In this document: positions 1-8,629 of the stretch, one piece after another
Position numbering within the stretch: the stretch's first letter is position 1
Layout of the letters: each line of letters opens with the position of its first letter
Assembly (NCBI GenBank): GCA_019694395.1
Contig: JAIBCC010000034.1
Coordinates: 1-59,858, forward strand
Length of the DNA: 59,858 bases
Origin: Pyrinomonadaceae bacterium
GTDB taxonomy: Bacteria > Acidobacteriota > Blastocatellia > Pyrinomonadales > Pyrinomonadaceae
Reading direction: 5' to 3'
Notes under the pieces: generated by a model
What the model saw: only the letters and a program-made list of their open reading frames with translations
What the model was told of the DNA's origin: nothing
Databases searched by the model: none
Program-made: the position numbers and the translations under genes

Positions 1-132
1 GGAAATTCTATAACGAAAAACGCCCACATTCGAGTTTGGGATATTTGACTCCAAGTGAGTTCAAACTAAAGATGGAAAACAACAAATCTCTCGCCATTCA
101 ATTGGGATAATAAATGGGGGCTGGACAAACCA
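1..132 (+). mobile_element. Right end of an IS3-type insertion sequence (partial)
   Basis: The window opens inside a transposase C-terminus (see 3-110). The stretch 111-132 after its stop is a plausible right terminal repeat. It is rich in G, then reads ctggacaaacca, so the outward end read on the minus strand starts TGGTTTGTCC, with the TG tip usual for IS3 elements. The exact tip at 132 is inferred; the left end lies outside the window, so neither the inverted repeat nor a target duplication can be checked. Confidence 0.65.
3..110 (+). CDS. IS3-family transposase (OrfB), C-terminal fragment
   Basis: Frame 3 reads KFYNEKRPHSSLGYLTP, followed by SEFKLK and a short tail to a TAA at 108-110. 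The block FYN-x-x-RPHSSLGYLTP is the very conserved end of the DDE integrase (rve) domain in IS3-family OrfB proteins, so the identification is strong although only 35 codons are visible. The rest of the gene lies upstream of the window. The final codons overlap, on the opposite strand, the stop codon of the nuclease-like gene at 66-941, which is why that gene seems to end inside the element. Confidence 0.85.
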   Translation, partial: KFYNEKRPHSSLGYLTPSEFKLKMENNKSLAIQLG

Positions 133-941
133 AACGACTCATTATACTTTTTGCAATAACTAATAATTTGCCCAAATCCTTTACCAAGGTAACTGGCATT
201 GCGAGCTTCTCCATCAAACACTTTGGCATCGGCTAATAATCGGTGTGACGATGCTGATTGAGCTTCGAGTAATGGTCTTTTCCCTTCTTCGATTAAATCA
301 ATTCTTCCTGTAATAGATGAAGGAGAAATGTGAAAATTGATACCTTCATCATAAAGATAGGAATATAAATCAGAGGCTAATCTGTCTTCTACAAAAGCAC
401 GTTTTTTTTCACCATCTTGCTTCTTTTTCATTTCGTCATCATGTATTTTCTTAAGTTCGGATTGACGAAACCATTCACTACGATGCTTATATCTTTGAAT
501 AAAACTTAAAACTGTTTGCTGATTACTAAGTTGTTCAATAATATAATCACAAAAAGGTTTGATTAATTGAAGAAAAATAAATTCTCTAGATTTATCCAAA
601 TTATTTGGAGACTCAAATCCGAAGTTACTTGCAATACCTGATAGTGATAAGCCGTAATTACTATTAGCCAAATTTTGGAGCTCAATTAAACTTAACTTTA
701 ATAATTCATTTTCATTATTGAGGCTTTTCATGTCTTCCCAATTATGAAAACTTTTTGTGTTTTCATTTAAAGACATTTCTATTTCAAGTGCACTAAGTAT
801 TCCCTCTAAGATTGGTTCATTATTTAAAAAGTTGAAGAATTGTTTCATTGAAGATGATAGGTAACGTCCATCTACATTTTTCAGTCTTTCAATTCTTCTT
901 TCGAGTTTTTGTTGTAAAGATTGGTTAATTTCAAAGTTCAT
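66..941 (-). CDS. PD-(D/E)XK nuclease-like protein, C-terminus replaced by IS end
   Basis: This 291-residue protein has no signal peptide. The N-terminal two thirds are helical and charged, with a lysine-rich coiled stretch around 165-185. Residues 212-269 carry GRIDLI (D215), then LLADAKVFD (D238-x-K240) and GFGQIISYCKKYNES. This arrangement resembles the D...(D/E)xK core and following helix of restriction-like nucleases; the assignment is inferred by eye. The last 21 residues (271-291) are encoded by the IS3 right end (129 and below), so the natural C-terminal strand is probably lost and the product may be inactive. It begins 3 bases after the stop of the upstream TPR gene, on the same strand. 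The coding sequence is AT-rich compared with its neighbours, hinting at acquisition. Confidence 0.6.
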   Translation of the reverse strand: MNFEINQSLQQKLERRIERLKNVDGRYLSSSMKQFFNFLNNEPILEGILSALEIEMSLNENTKSFHNWEDMKSLNNENELLKLSLIELQNLANSNYGLSLSGIASNFGFESPNNLDKSREFIFLQLIKPFCDYIIEQLSNQQTVLSFIQRYKHRSEWFRQSELKKIHDDEMKKKQDGEKKRAFVEDRLASDLYSYLYDEGINFHISPSSITGRIDLIEEGKRPLLEAQSASSHRLLADAKVFDGEARNASYLGKGFGQIISYCKKYNESFGLSSPHLLSQLNGERFVVFHL

Positions 942-944
942 AGT

Positions 945-1832
945 CTAATTCATCTTTAATTCCCTTTCCGCCGCAATAAAACCAAAACTCGCCCATTGGT
1001 TACCACTCGTAATCTGACGAAAAATCTTCGTTGCTTCATCACGTTTTCCGTTATACAAAAACCAATTTCCCGCGCCATAACCAACCGAAGCATTTCCTAA
1101 ACTATTGACATCATTGGTCAATAAGTCTTCGGGTTTTAATTTTCCCTGATAGAGTTTGATGAGTTTGTAGTAATCATCGTTTTCGATCAGGTCAAGATTG
1201 TCCTCAACCTGTGCAACTGTTTTTTCGGCTTCTTTTACTTTGCCTAAACGCCGTAAGGTCATATAAAGCCAATGAATTGTTGCCACAGCCATGTCATTAT
1301 TTTTAGAAACTTTGAGGCATTGCTGATAGGCTTTCAACGCTTTTTTGAAATTGCCTTTCAGATAATAAGCCAAACCGAGATGATAAAAAATGTTTGATTG
1401 GAGAGTCGAAGTCGGAATGTTTCGTGCATTCGGTAATCCGTCCGGTTCGATTTCGTCCGGTTTGCCTTTGATAAGTTTTGCAGCCGTTTCAAAATCCTTG
1501 ATCGCCTCGTCAAAACAGCGAATCGTGATAAAACGATGTCCGCGATGACGATAAAACCGCGCATCTTTGGGAAATTTAGCAATGCCTTCCGTAAAAATAT
1601 TTATTGCTCCTTTATAATCTCCCAGATAAGCAACGCGCCGACCAAACCAAATTATCGCATCAGCCGTTCGATTTTTTTCATAATCGGCTTTAGCTTCGGC
1701 AAGTTTTGTTTCATAAATTCTTCGGGCATTTTCAGACAAAACAGGTTCGACAATTTTCGGATGGTCAGGACAGCCTTGAGCAAAAACGACAGAACTAAAC
1801 GCAAGCAAAACAAAAATCGGCAATATTTTCAT
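945..1832 (-). CDS. Secreted TPR-repeat protein
   Basis: The 295-residue product starts with a Sec signal peptide (hydrophobic core ILPIFVLLAFSSVVFA, cleavage before QG), so it should be exported. Residues about 70-120 and 145-210 contain TPR-type helix pairs: GDYKGAINIFTEGIAKFP, then FDEAIKDFETAAKL, then YHLGLAYYLKGNFKKALKAY. TPRs normally mediate protein contacts; no catalytic motif is visible. It lies 36 bases downstream of the serine hydrolase on the same strand and 3 bases upstream of the nuclease-like gene, so the three could be co-transcribed. The ATG at 1830-1832 is the only start that gives a signal peptide. Confidence 0.8.
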   Translation of the reverse strand: MKILPIFVLLAFSSVVFAQGCPDHPKIVEPVLSENARRIYETKLAEAKADYEKNRTADAIIWFGRRVAYLGDYKGAINIFTEGIAKFPKDARFYRHRGHRFITIRCFDEAIKDFETAAKLIKGKPDEIEPDGLPNARNIPTSTLQSNIFYHLGLAYYLKGNFKKALKAYQQCLKVSKNNDMAVATIHWLYMTLRRLGKVKEAEKTVAQVEDNLDLIENDDYYKLIKLYQGKLKPEDLLTNDVNSLGNASVGYGAGNWFLYNGKRDEATKIFRQITSGNQWASFGFIAAERELKMN

Positions 1833-1868
1833 ACGCCGATTTTACTTGGATAAATCGAATTAGCAAAG

Positions 1869-3227
1869 CTATTTTACTTTCTTCGCGTTGGTTGTGCGTC
1901 CCATTTGCTGGAATTTTAAGCCCGTCACTTCCCCGCTTTCGTTTTTGACAAAACTGATTTGGGCATCAACAACTTTTAAGAAGAAATCCGTTTCAGATTC
2001 GGCAAAAAGTTCAACCGCTTTCGGCTGACCGGGAGGCAAAAACGTCAATTTATCGCCATCTTTGGCAATCACAAAAACGAGTCCCGGAGCAACTTCATAT
2101 TGTCCGACGTAGGAATCTAAGATTTTCGCATCAACCGCAATTTCCTTTCTTTCTTTGGGCAAATCGTATTTTTCACCGTATAAAATCGAAGCCAAATCAA
2201 CTGCAACGGTTTGCGCCAAAACACGGTCGTTATTGAGCAAAACAATAACGACGGCTTTTTCCTGCGGAAATTTCATAAGGTGCGAAGAAAATCCGTCAAT
2301 TCCGCCCGCGTGTGATAAAACTTTGTGATTTTTCCAATTGCCGATGCCCCAACCATAACCGTAATTTCTTTTTTCGGGAGTGAAAATAACATTGATCGTG
2401 TCTTGTTTCAGGAGCGATTCCGAATCAAAAGCCGCTTGCCATTTGTATAGATCTTCAACCGTTGAGTAAATCGCGCCCGCCGCAAAAGGAGCTTTCATAT
2501 TGATCTGGTCGGCAAGAACATTTTGCTCGCCTTTTTTTGAATAGCCGACAGCACGATTCGGTAAATTCAGTTCGCCGTGATCGTAACCCGTATCATTCAT
2601 TTTTAACGGAGTGAAAATATTTTCCTGCAAAAAAGCCTCATAAGTTTTCCCCGAAACTTTTTCGATAATCAGTCCGAGCAGCAAATAATTGGTGTTGCTG
2701 TAATCAAAATCTTCGCCTGATTTAAATTTTAAGGGCAAATCACGAACCAACGCCGCAACCTGAACCGGAGATAAATCTTCACTCTTTTTCGTTCTCCATT
2801 CCGGCAAAGCCGTGAAATTCGGAATTCCCGAAGTATGCGTCAAAAGCTGATGAATCGTAATGTCTTTCCAAGTTTCAGGACAGTTTTCGAGATATTTGCA
2901 AGCCGTGTCCTTGACGCTCAATTTTCCACGTTCCTGCAAAAGCATCAACGCAGCAGCAGTAATTTGTTTGGTCAACGAACCGATGCGAAATCTGGTCGTT
3001 GCTATATTTGAAACATTTGCTTCAGCATTCGCCGAACCGTAACCTTTGCTGACCAAAACTTTGCCGTCACGCGCCACCAAAACCGAACCGCCAACGCCTT
3101 TTACTTTGACAAAAGCGTTCATATATTCATCAACTTTTGCCGAAATATCCTGTTCATTTTGGGCAGAAACGATTGAAAATAAAGCGATAATTATAATCAA
3201 TCCGATACCGAACTTTTTAAGAAACAT
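1869..3227 (-). CDS. Beta-lactamase-fold serine hydrolase (class C / PBP4-like), exported
   Basis: The protein has 452 residues with a signal peptide at 1-22 (IIIIALFSIVSAQ). It shows the serine beta-lactamase/transpeptidase set: S84-L-T-K87 (SxxK), Y176-S-N178 (YxN) and H306-A-G308 (HxG, replacing KTG as in esterase-like members). The C-terminal 100 residues form a separate small domain with beta-strand character (YVGQYEVAPGLVFVI), like the lipocalin-type tail of many such hydrolases. Members of this family (Pfam Beta-lactamase) act on peptides, esters or D-amino-acid substrates in the periplasm, and the substrate cannot be read here. The start is preceded by a GGAG ribosome-binding site. 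Confidence 0.88.
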   Translation of the reverse strand: MFLKKFGIGLIIIIALFSIVSAQNEQDISAKVDEYMNAFVKVKGVGGSVLVARDGKVLVSKGYGSANAEANVSNIATTRFRIGSLTKQITAAALMLLQERGKLSVKDTACKYLENCPETWKDITIHQLLTHTSGIPNFTALPEWRTKKSEDLSPVQVAALVRDLPLKFKSGEDFDYSNTNYLLLGLIIEKVSGKTYEAFLQENIFTPLKMNDTGYDHGELNLPNRAVGYSKKGEQNVLADQINMKAPFAAGAIYSTVEDLYKWQAAFDSESLLKQDTINVIFTPEKRNYGYGWGIGNWKNHKVLSHAGGIDGFSSHLMKFPQEKAVVIVLLNNDRVLAQTVAVDLASILYGEKYDLPKERKEIAVDAKILDSYVGQYEVAPGLVFVIAKDGDKLTFLPPGQPKAVELFAESETDFFLKVVDAQISFVKNESGEVTGLKFQQMGRTTNAKKVK

Positions 3228-3407
3228 TTTGAATCTCCGTTTATTTAATTATTTTCCACATAATTTACGCGGATTTTGCCAAGAAAATGTATCAAATTAA
3301 ATAAAAAAAATCGGCAATGTTTTCACATGCCGACTTTTAGAAACAGAGGCAGAAACGCGTCCGTCAGGAAGCGTTTCTCAACCTCAAGATCTAATTTGTT
3401 GACCTTG

Positions 3408-3479
3408 AACACGCTCCTTCACAGTCGCGTTTCTGCCTGTCTCAACACGCTCCTTCACAGTCGCGTTTCTGCTTGTCTC
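3408..3479. repeat. Two tandem 36-bp repeats in the 3228-3598 gap
   Basis: Unit 1 (3408-3443) and unit 2 (3444-3479) are identical except for one C/T difference near the end. A related stretch lies at 3354-3380. The block aggcagaaacgcg at about 3347-3359 is the reverse complement of cgcgtttctgcct in unit 1, so the region can form a long hairpin. No gene is seen in 3228-3598 apart from these repeats and the element at 3490-3569. Confidence 0.85.
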
Positions 3480-3489
3480 AATTTATCCA

Positions 3490-3569
3490 CCCGCGAAAGA
3501 CACTAAAAACGCTAAAAAGAGGCAAAACCCTTTGTTCTCATTTTTTGGGTGTTTCGCGTGTTTCGCGGG
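3490..3569. repeat. Intergenic palindromic element (cgcgaaa type)
   Basis: The left arm cccgcgaaaga is mirrored by gtttcgcgggc at the right end, about 80 bases away, with further cgc/gcg words inside. It sits immediately after the stop of the PDZ-hydrolase gene, so the hairpin may also act in 3'-end formation. A similar element with arms gcccgcgaaa and agcgggc lies at 7911-7991. Confidence 0.7.
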
Positions 3570-3598
3570 CAATCAATATCGTTGATAACTTGGATTAC

Positions 3599-4990
3599 TT
3601 ACGAACCTTTCCGCACTTTTTCCATCCATTCGACAGTTTTGATGCCGACTTCGGGATTGTATTTTTCATTGATGGCTTGTCCAAGCCTGCCCGAAGAGGA
3701 AATTTCCGTTACTTCCTGATAAGAATTAGCTTTCAGAAAAATATGTTCGGTTTTCGGCATCAACATAAATTCGCCGTTGCCGGGATGCGCTTCGTTGACG
3801 ACTTTGGCAATGTTTTCCGCATCGGTTGAATTGATCGCCTGCACGTCAAACTCGCCGTAAACTGCTAAAACTTTGCCTGTCACTTTGCTCCACGCTTCGG
3901 CTAAATGTTTTTGGTTCATTGTGTGCCAAAATTTGTAGTGCCGCCCGAAAAAGTAATTGCCCGAATTGTTTAGCGGAGCATTCGGAGACTCAAGAATTGC
4001 TTTGAAATCGGAATTTTGTTTAAGTTCATCGGGGCTTTTCCCGTTTTCGAGCCATTCGTAAAGAATTGGAATCAAATCTCTGGCGAGCCTTTCCGCATCC
4101 ACCCGCGAAACTCCGTTATAAGTCGTTTGAATTCGATAAATATCAATAAAATATTCAAACCAAGAACGCAAAACCACTCCATAAACGATGATGCCTTTCG
4201 GCTGAAAAGTTTCGGCTAAAAGCGGTGCAGTCACACTGCCAAGTGAATGCCCAAACAGAAAAATGTTCGATGAATCAACGAAATCGTATTGGAGCAATTT
4301 TTTATATGCTGCGATGTTTCCAGCTAATTCTTCTTCATAATCGGTATCACGGCATTCTTTAGTCGTTTTGCTGTCGCCCATATTCGGACGCTCGACGCGA
4401 TAGACGACATAACCCGCTTTTGTCCAATCGTCCAAAGCTCTTTTTAATGCGCTTGGCGAATTCGGCGGAAATTCCTGCGAGCTGCACGGGTAGCCTTGTA
4501 AATAAAAGACAGTTGGCAATTTACCTGTTTTGCCTTTCGGAACGTGAATGATCGTCCGCAATGTTCCAAGTTCAAAATCAACCGCATCATAACGAACATC
4601 GGCAAAATCGGAAGTTTCCTTTGGTTTCGGTTTCGCCGCTGCTTTTTTGGTGATTTTTTCGCCGTTGGAAATGTAAGTAACTTCCAGATTATCGCCTTCG
4701 TAAATGGTTTGAGCAAAGGCAACCAAATCTTCGTGACGGCTGAAAGTTTTTTGATTGACCGAAGTTATAATGTCGCCGACTTTTAAGCCCAAATCCGCCA
4801 TTGTCGAATTCGGCACGACCACCGTCACAACCAATCCGTCACCGACTTTCAAATTATTTGCCTTCGCCGTTGCCTCATCCAAAACCTTGGTCGCTACGCC
4901 GATAATCCCTCTGCGTTGAAGCATTTGCGCCTCAATATTGATAAAAAAACAGAGCAGTATCAAGGCAAAAATTGCCGATAATGATTTCAT
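3599..4990 (-). CDS. Exported PDZ domain-alpha/beta hydrolase fusion
   Basis: The protein has 463 residues. A signal peptide at 1-21 (IFALILLCFFINIEAQ) is followed by a PDZ domain (about 28-112, with LGLKVGDIITSVN and the carboxylate-binding-loop region) and a Lys/Pro linker. An alpha/beta-hydrolase domain then carries the nucleophile elbow G247-H-S249-L-G, acid candidate D382 (YGEFDVQ) and catalytic H416 (KTEHIF). PDZ domains bind C-terminal peptides, so this is probably a periplasmic esterase or peptidase targeted to a partner; the substrate is unknown. The start has a good AGGAG site 7 bases upstream. The gene is likely monocistronic, with palindromic repeats on both sides. Confidence 0.85.
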   Translation of the reverse strand: MKSLSAIFALILLCFFINIEAQMLQRRGIIGVATKVLDEATAKANNLKVGDGLVVTVVVPNSTMADLGLKVGDIITSVNQKTFSRHEDLVAFAQTIYEGDNLEVTYISNGEKITKKAAAKPKPKETSDFADVRYDAVDFELGTLRTIIHVPKGKTGKLPTVFYLQGYPCSSQEFPPNSPSALKRALDDWTKAGYVVYRVERPNMGDSKTTKECRDTDYEEELAGNIAAYKKLLQYDFVDSSNIFLFGHSLGSVTAPLLAETFQPKGIIVYGVVLRSWFEYFIDIYRIQTTYNGVSRVDAERLARDLIPILYEWLENGKSPDELKQNSDFKAILESPNAPLNNSGNYFFGRHYKFWHTMNQKHLAEAWSKVTGKVLAVYGEFDVQAINSTDAENIAKVVNEAHPGNGEFMLMPKTEHIFLKANSYQEVTEISSSGRLGQAINEKYNPEVGIKTVEWMEKVRKGS

Positions 4991-5073
4991 AAATTTCTCC
5001 TGATTTTTTGTAAAGGGAAAAGCGTTTGGCAGTTTATACGGGAGAAAATGGCTAAAGTTTCAGATTTAGTTTA

Positions 5074-5179
5074 GTTTTTTAACGCAAAGTCGCAAAGTGG
5101 CAAAGGCGCAAAGATTTTTTAAATAACTTTACATTTCTTCGCTTTAAAACTTTGCGTCTTTGCGTCTTTGCGTTAAAAA
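5074..5179. repeat. Palindromic repeat built on gcaaag / ctttgc words
   Basis: The left arm ttttttaacgcaaagtcgc is followed by more gcaaag words; the right arm consists of ctttgcgt words closing with gcgttaaaaa. The two arms are inverted copies and would make a strong hairpin. The element contains the stop codon of the esterase gene at 5173, so it supplies the gene's end and may serve as a terminator between the two minus-strand genes. Confidence 0.8.
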
Positions 5180-6039
5180 TTCCTCAAAAATTCAACCTGC
5201 GAATTCCGAGCTTTTTTCGCTTCTTTCAAAATTCCGACCAGCATAAAATCGTGAAAAGTATTTTCGTATTCTTCGTAATGAACATTGATTCCGGCATCCA
5301 GACATTTCAGATAAAATTTGCGGTTATCCCACAAAAGCAAATCGTTCGTGCCGATTTGGATAAGAGTTGGCGGTAAAATCGAAACATCGCCGTAAATCGG
5401 GGAAATTAAAGGATTTTTAGGATTTTCGTCGCCCGCATACCATTTTCCGCAAATTTCAATATTTTTGTAAATGAGCATCACGTCCGATTCGACGTTTAAC
5501 TTAATAGCCGGATTTTTACCTGTGACATCAAACCAACCCGACATCAGAATTATTTTTTTCGGTAAATCTTCGCCTAATCTCTTTAATTTGTAACAAGTTG
5601 CAACGGTTAAACCTCCGCCCGCCGAATCACCAAGCAGGAAATAATTCGGCAATTTCAGCGTTTGCAAAATCGTCAACACATCATTCAACCCGTTTGGAAA
5701 AGGGTTTTGCGGCGCGAGGGCGTAATCAATCAAAATTCCCGCCATTCCCATTCGCAAACACATATCCGTGAAATATTCCCAATGAACTTTGTAAGGTCCC
5801 GAAATATAACTTCCGCCGTGCAGAAAAACCAAAACACCTTTATTTTGCTTCGATTTATTGAACCAAAAGGCTTTTGCGCCGTCAATTTCGATTTTCTCAA
5901 AAACGCCTCTTTTGGCAATTTTGGCAGGCGGTTCGGGAAAATTGCCCGATTGTTTTTCTTCAAACGAAAGCTCACTTTTTTCGCTTTGGCGTTTGTCGCG
6001 TTTGAGATAAATTTGGGCGATTGAATTTAGAAAACTCAT
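5173..6039 (-). CDS. HSL-family alpha/beta hydrolase (esterase/lipase-like)
   Basis: With a start at the ATG of MSFLNSIAQ (6037-6039) the protein has 288 residues. It shows the hormone-sensitive-lipase hallmarks: H74-G-G oxyanion motif (FLHGGSYISGP), nucleophile elbow G-D-S139-A-G-G, acid candidate D231 (GTNDLLL) and H261 (NTFHDFM). These enzymes hydrolyse short-chain esters, and no signal peptide is evident. A longer frame reaches 6087, but those extra 16 codons are read from the intergenic palindrome (6058-6197), so I prefer the shorter form. The gene is divergent from the small secreted gene at 6302. Confidence 0.85.
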   Translation of the reverse strand: MSFLNSIAQIYLKRDKRQSEKSELSFEEKQSGNFPEPPAKIAKRGVFEKIEIDGAKAFWFNKSKQNKGVLVFLHGGSYISGPYKVHWEYFTDMCLRMGMAGILIDYALAPQNPFPNGLNDVLTILQTLKLPNYFLLGDSAGGGLTVATCYKLKRLGEDLPKKIILMSGWFDVTGKNPAIKLNVESDVMLIYKNIEICGKWYAGDENPKNPLISPIYGDVSILPPTLIQIGTNDLLLWDNRKFYLKCLDAGINVHYEEYENTFHDFMLVGILKEAKKARNSQVEFLRNF

Positions 6040-6057
6040 AAAATTTTGAAATAAGAA

Positions 6058-6197
6058 ATTATCCACAAAGAGACACAAAGCGAACACGAAGAAATTAAAT
6101 TTACTTTGCCAGAAATATTAATCGGCTGAAACAGAAAGTTTTTGGATTCGATCTTAAAAAAACTTCGTGCTTTCTTCGTGTGACTTCGTGGATAATC
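6058..6197. repeat. Palindromic repeat (cacaaag / cttcgtg words) between divergent genes
   Basis: The left arm attatccacaaagagacac and the right arm (reverse complement attatccacgaagtcacac) are imperfect inverted copies about 100 bases apart. Word length and style match the other intergenic elements in the window. It lies in the gap between the divergent genes at 6039 (minus) and 6302 (plus), where promoters must also sit; I cannot assign -10/-35 boxes. Confidence 0.7.
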
Positions 6198-6301
6198 TTT
6201 TCCGAAAGGAATTGTAAAACACAAAACATTGTTCTCCAAAAAGCGGCGTTTGGTTTCAAATCAACAGCAAAATCTCGCACTCTCAACCGTCTTTAATTAG
6301 T

Positions 6302-6943
6302 ATGAGCTTTAAAATCATTAACAAATTATGTGTTTGCCTCGGCATTTGTCTTGTGGTTGGTATTATTAATATTGCAGCTCAAAAGTCTTATACCATTGTT
6401 CCCGGTGTCAAATTCGGCGAAATTACAAGCCGAACAAGCGAAGCCGATCTCAAGAAGATCTATGGCAGTAAAAATGTCAAAAGAGACGAAATCGGTTTGG
6501 GCGAAGGCGAAACAATGCCGGGAACTGTCGTTTTCCCAAATGATGAAAAGAAACGATTTTCGATTGTCTGGAAAAATGAAAAAACCAGAAACTCGCCCGA
6601 TTTCATCCAGTTTTTCGGCGAAAAAAGTCCTTGGAAAATAAATAACGGAGTTGGTATCGGAACAACGCTCAAAGAGCTGGAAAAACTCAATGGAAAACCG
6701 TTTGAATTGGCTGGTTTCCAGTGGGATTATTCGGGCACGGTTTATTCCTGGAAAAGTGGAAAATTAGCTAAATTATTTGGAAATGACGGAAACAAAGTTT
6801 CACTTATGTTAAATCCTGATTACGAAAAAGCCCCGGCAAAAGATTTGGACGCAATGGTTGGTGACGGCGGATTTTCTTCAAGCCATAAATCAATGCAGAG
6901 GCTGAATCCGAGAGTTAGTTATATTATTATTAAATTTCCATAA
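6302..6943 (+). CDS. Secreted protein of unknown function
   Basis: The product has 213 residues. The N-terminal 26 form a signal peptide (LCVCLGICLVVGIINIAAQ, cleavage near AAQ-K). The mature part begins YTIVPGVKFGEITSRTSEADLKKIYG, a pattern in which a short beta strand precedes a helix that discriminates 'state' in many small exported acidobacterial proteins. I do not recognise a catalytic motif. The gene is convergent with the nitrilase: the stop codons at 6941-6943 and 6944-6946 touch with no spacing. Confidence 0.7.
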   Translation: MSFKIINKLCVCLGICLVVGIINIAAQKSYTIVPGVKFGEITSRTSEADLKKIYGSKNVKRDEIGLGEGETMPGTVVFPNDEKKRFSIVWKNEKTRNSPDFIQFFGEKSPWKINNGVGIGTTLKELEKLNGKPFELAGFQWDYSGTVYSWKSGKLAKLFGNDGNKVSLMLNPDYEKAPAKDLDAMVGDGGFSSSHKSMQRLNPRVSYIIIKFP

Positions 6944-7897
6944 TTAAATATCTTCAAATTTCACTAGCTTTTGCCGTTCACGATTGACTTTTAATTGCAA
7001 AACATCGGGGCGTGTGTAATGTCCGACCATATCCATATTTTGCCGTTCCTCACGGACGCGGGCGTGGTCAATTTCAACCACGACCAGTTTTTCCTCGTTG
7101 CAAAAAGGTTCAATTATCCATTCACCATCAGGACCTGCCAGACAAGTTCCGCCGTTGGCTAAAACATCCGGTGCATTTTCCAGAATTTTATCTAGGTGAA
7201 TCGTATCTTTCGGAAAATCTTCTTTCCGCATCAGACAGCAAACCGAAGTTGCAAACGAACGCGATTCTTTGGCGATAAACTTCGTTACGTCAACATTATG
7301 CAGTCCGCCCGGAAAAACACAAACGTGAAAATCTTCGCCTTGTCCGTAAAGTGCCGCGCGTGCCAAGGGATTCCAATTTTCCCAACAGTTCAAACCGCCA
7401 ACCGTGAACGCATTAAGCCGATGGACACGCAAACCGTTGCCGTCGCCATTACCCCAAACCAAACGTTCTTCGTAAGTTGGCACGAGCTTTCGATGCACCG
7501 ATTTTATTTCCCCGTTTTGGTCAATAAAAACCAGCGAAGCATACAAACTTTCGCCCCGATTATCAGGTTTTTCAATCATTCCGAGATAAATTGCAATTTT
7601 TTTATCTCGCGCTAATTGGCAAATAGTCCACAAATCACCGCGTTCAATGTTGACTGCTTGATTTGAATATTCGGCAAAAAATTCTTTTTGGATTTTAGAG
7701 TTAAACCTTGCACCATCAGTTAATTCGAGCCAAAAAGGATAACCGCCGACACAGCCCTCGCCACCTAGAATGACCAATTCTGCGTTTTGAGCTGCTGCAT
7801 TTTCAGCATATTGCATTGCTTTTTCAATTGTCTGCTCACGTTTCATCCAAACCGGTGCAAACTGGGCTAATCCGACTTTTAATGTTTGTTTCTCCAT
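6944..7897 (-). CDS. Nitrilase-type carbon-nitrogen hydrolase
   Basis: With the ATG at 7895-7897 (MEKQTLKVGLAQFAPVW) the protein has 317 residues, typical for aliphatic nitrilases. The catalytic triad of the superfamily is present: E47 (LVILGGEG), K137 (HRKLVPTYEERL) and C171 (GGLNCWENWNPLAR). The CWENWNPLAR block is characteristic of branch-1 nitrilases and cyanide hydratases, which turn nitriles into acids (plus ammonia) or amides. The enzyme should be cytoplasmic. A longer frame to 7993 adds 32 residues encoded by a palindromic repeat (7911-7991); because homology starts at VGLAQFAP, that extension is probably not translated. Confidence 0.9.
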   Translation of the reverse strand: MEKQTLKVGLAQFAPVWMKREQTIEKAMQYAENAAAQNAELVILGGEGCVGGYPFWLELTDGARFNSKIQKEFFAEYSNQAVNIERGDLWTICQLARDKKIAIYLGMIEKPDNRGESLYASLVFIDQNGEIKSVHRKLVPTYEERLVWGNGDGNGLRVHRLNAFTVGGLNCWENWNPLARAALYGQGEDFHVCVFPGGLHNVDVTKFIAKESRSFATSVCCLMRKEDFPKDTIHLDKILENAPDVLANGGTCLAGPDGEWIIEPFCNEEKLVVVEIDHARVREERQNMDMVGHYTRPDVLQLKVNRERQKLVKFEDI

Positions 7898-7910
7898 ATT
7901 TTTTGAGATT

Positions 7911-7991
7911 GCCCGCGAAATACGCGAAAGGACGCGAAAATTAACTTTAATAAAACAACTAATTTCCGTGTGTTCCGCATTTTCAGCGGGC
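7911..7991. repeat. Palindromic element with gcccgc / gcgggc arms
   Basis: The arm gcccgcgaaatacgcgaaag starts just upstream of the nitrilase start, and the closing arm cgcattttcagcgggc ends at 7991. It belongs to the same type as 3490-3569. It occupies the short divergent gap between the nitrilase and the CYTH gene, so any promoter must overlap it. Confidence 0.7.
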
Positions 7992-8046
7992 AAAAGACTT
8001 CGCTAAGTTTATAGCTAAATTGAACTGAACTATAATACTCTACAAA

Positions 8047-8571
8047 ATGAACATCTTAAATTTTGAATTCAAAGCACGCGCCAAAAATTTAACCGAATTA
8101 GAAGAAAAACTGCTCCAGCTTGATCCAAAATTCATCGGCGAAGACCGGCAAATTGATACTTATTTTAATATTTCCAACGGCAGACTAAAACTCCGCGAAG
8201 GTAATATCGAAAATTCATTGATTCATTACGAAAGGGAAAATCTGGCAGATGTAAAATCTTCAAAAATTTTGCTTTACCAACACGCACCGGACCAAACTTT
8301 GAAAGAAATTTTAGTAAAAACTTTAGGTGTCCGGGTTGTCGTAGATAAACTTAGAAAGATTTATTTTATCGAAAACGTCAAATTTCATTTCGATAAATTG
8401 GAAAATTTGGGAACTTTTGTCGAAGTCGAAGCGATTGATAAAGACGGTTCAATCGGCATCAAAAAGTTACAAGCGCAATGCCGAAAATATGCTGATTTTT
8501 TCGGCATCAAAATCGAAGATTACATTTCCGAATCTTACAGCGATTTGATTTTGGCAAGGAATAAAAATTAA
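8047..8571 (+). CDS. CYTH-domain protein (CyaB/ThTPase-like)
   Basis: The protein has 174 residues, the normal size for a stand-alone CYTH triphosphate tunnel enzyme. The N-terminal strand NFEFKARA matches the family's ExExK-type metal and phosphate-binding strand, with the first Glu less certain. It is followed by QIDTYFNISNGRLKLREG and then LIHYERENLADVKSS. These are strands that point basic and acidic residues into the tunnel. The C-terminal part contains VDKLRKIYFIENVKFHFD and LGTFVEVEAID, the usual late strands. Family members hydrolyse thiamine triphosphate or inorganic triphosphate, or cyclise ATP (class IV adenylate cyclase); sequence alone does not tell which. Confidence 0.88.
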   Translation: MNILNFEFKARAKNLTELEEKLLQLDPKFIGEDRQIDTYFNISNGRLKLREGNIENSLIHYERENLADVKSSKILLYQHAPDQTLKEILVKTLGVRVVVDKLRKIYFIENVKFHFDKLENLGTFVEVEAIDKDGSIGIKKLQAQCRKYADFFGIKIEDYISESYSDLILARNKN

Positions 8572-8629
8572 ATTTATTTTTTTGTAAAATTTGTAGTAAA
8601 ATCCACCAAAATCAAAAATCCCCGTCATT

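Noticed and set aside
7898..7993. An N-terminal extension of the nitrilase
   Set aside because: The 32 residues are read from a palindromic repeat and family homology begins at the second Met.
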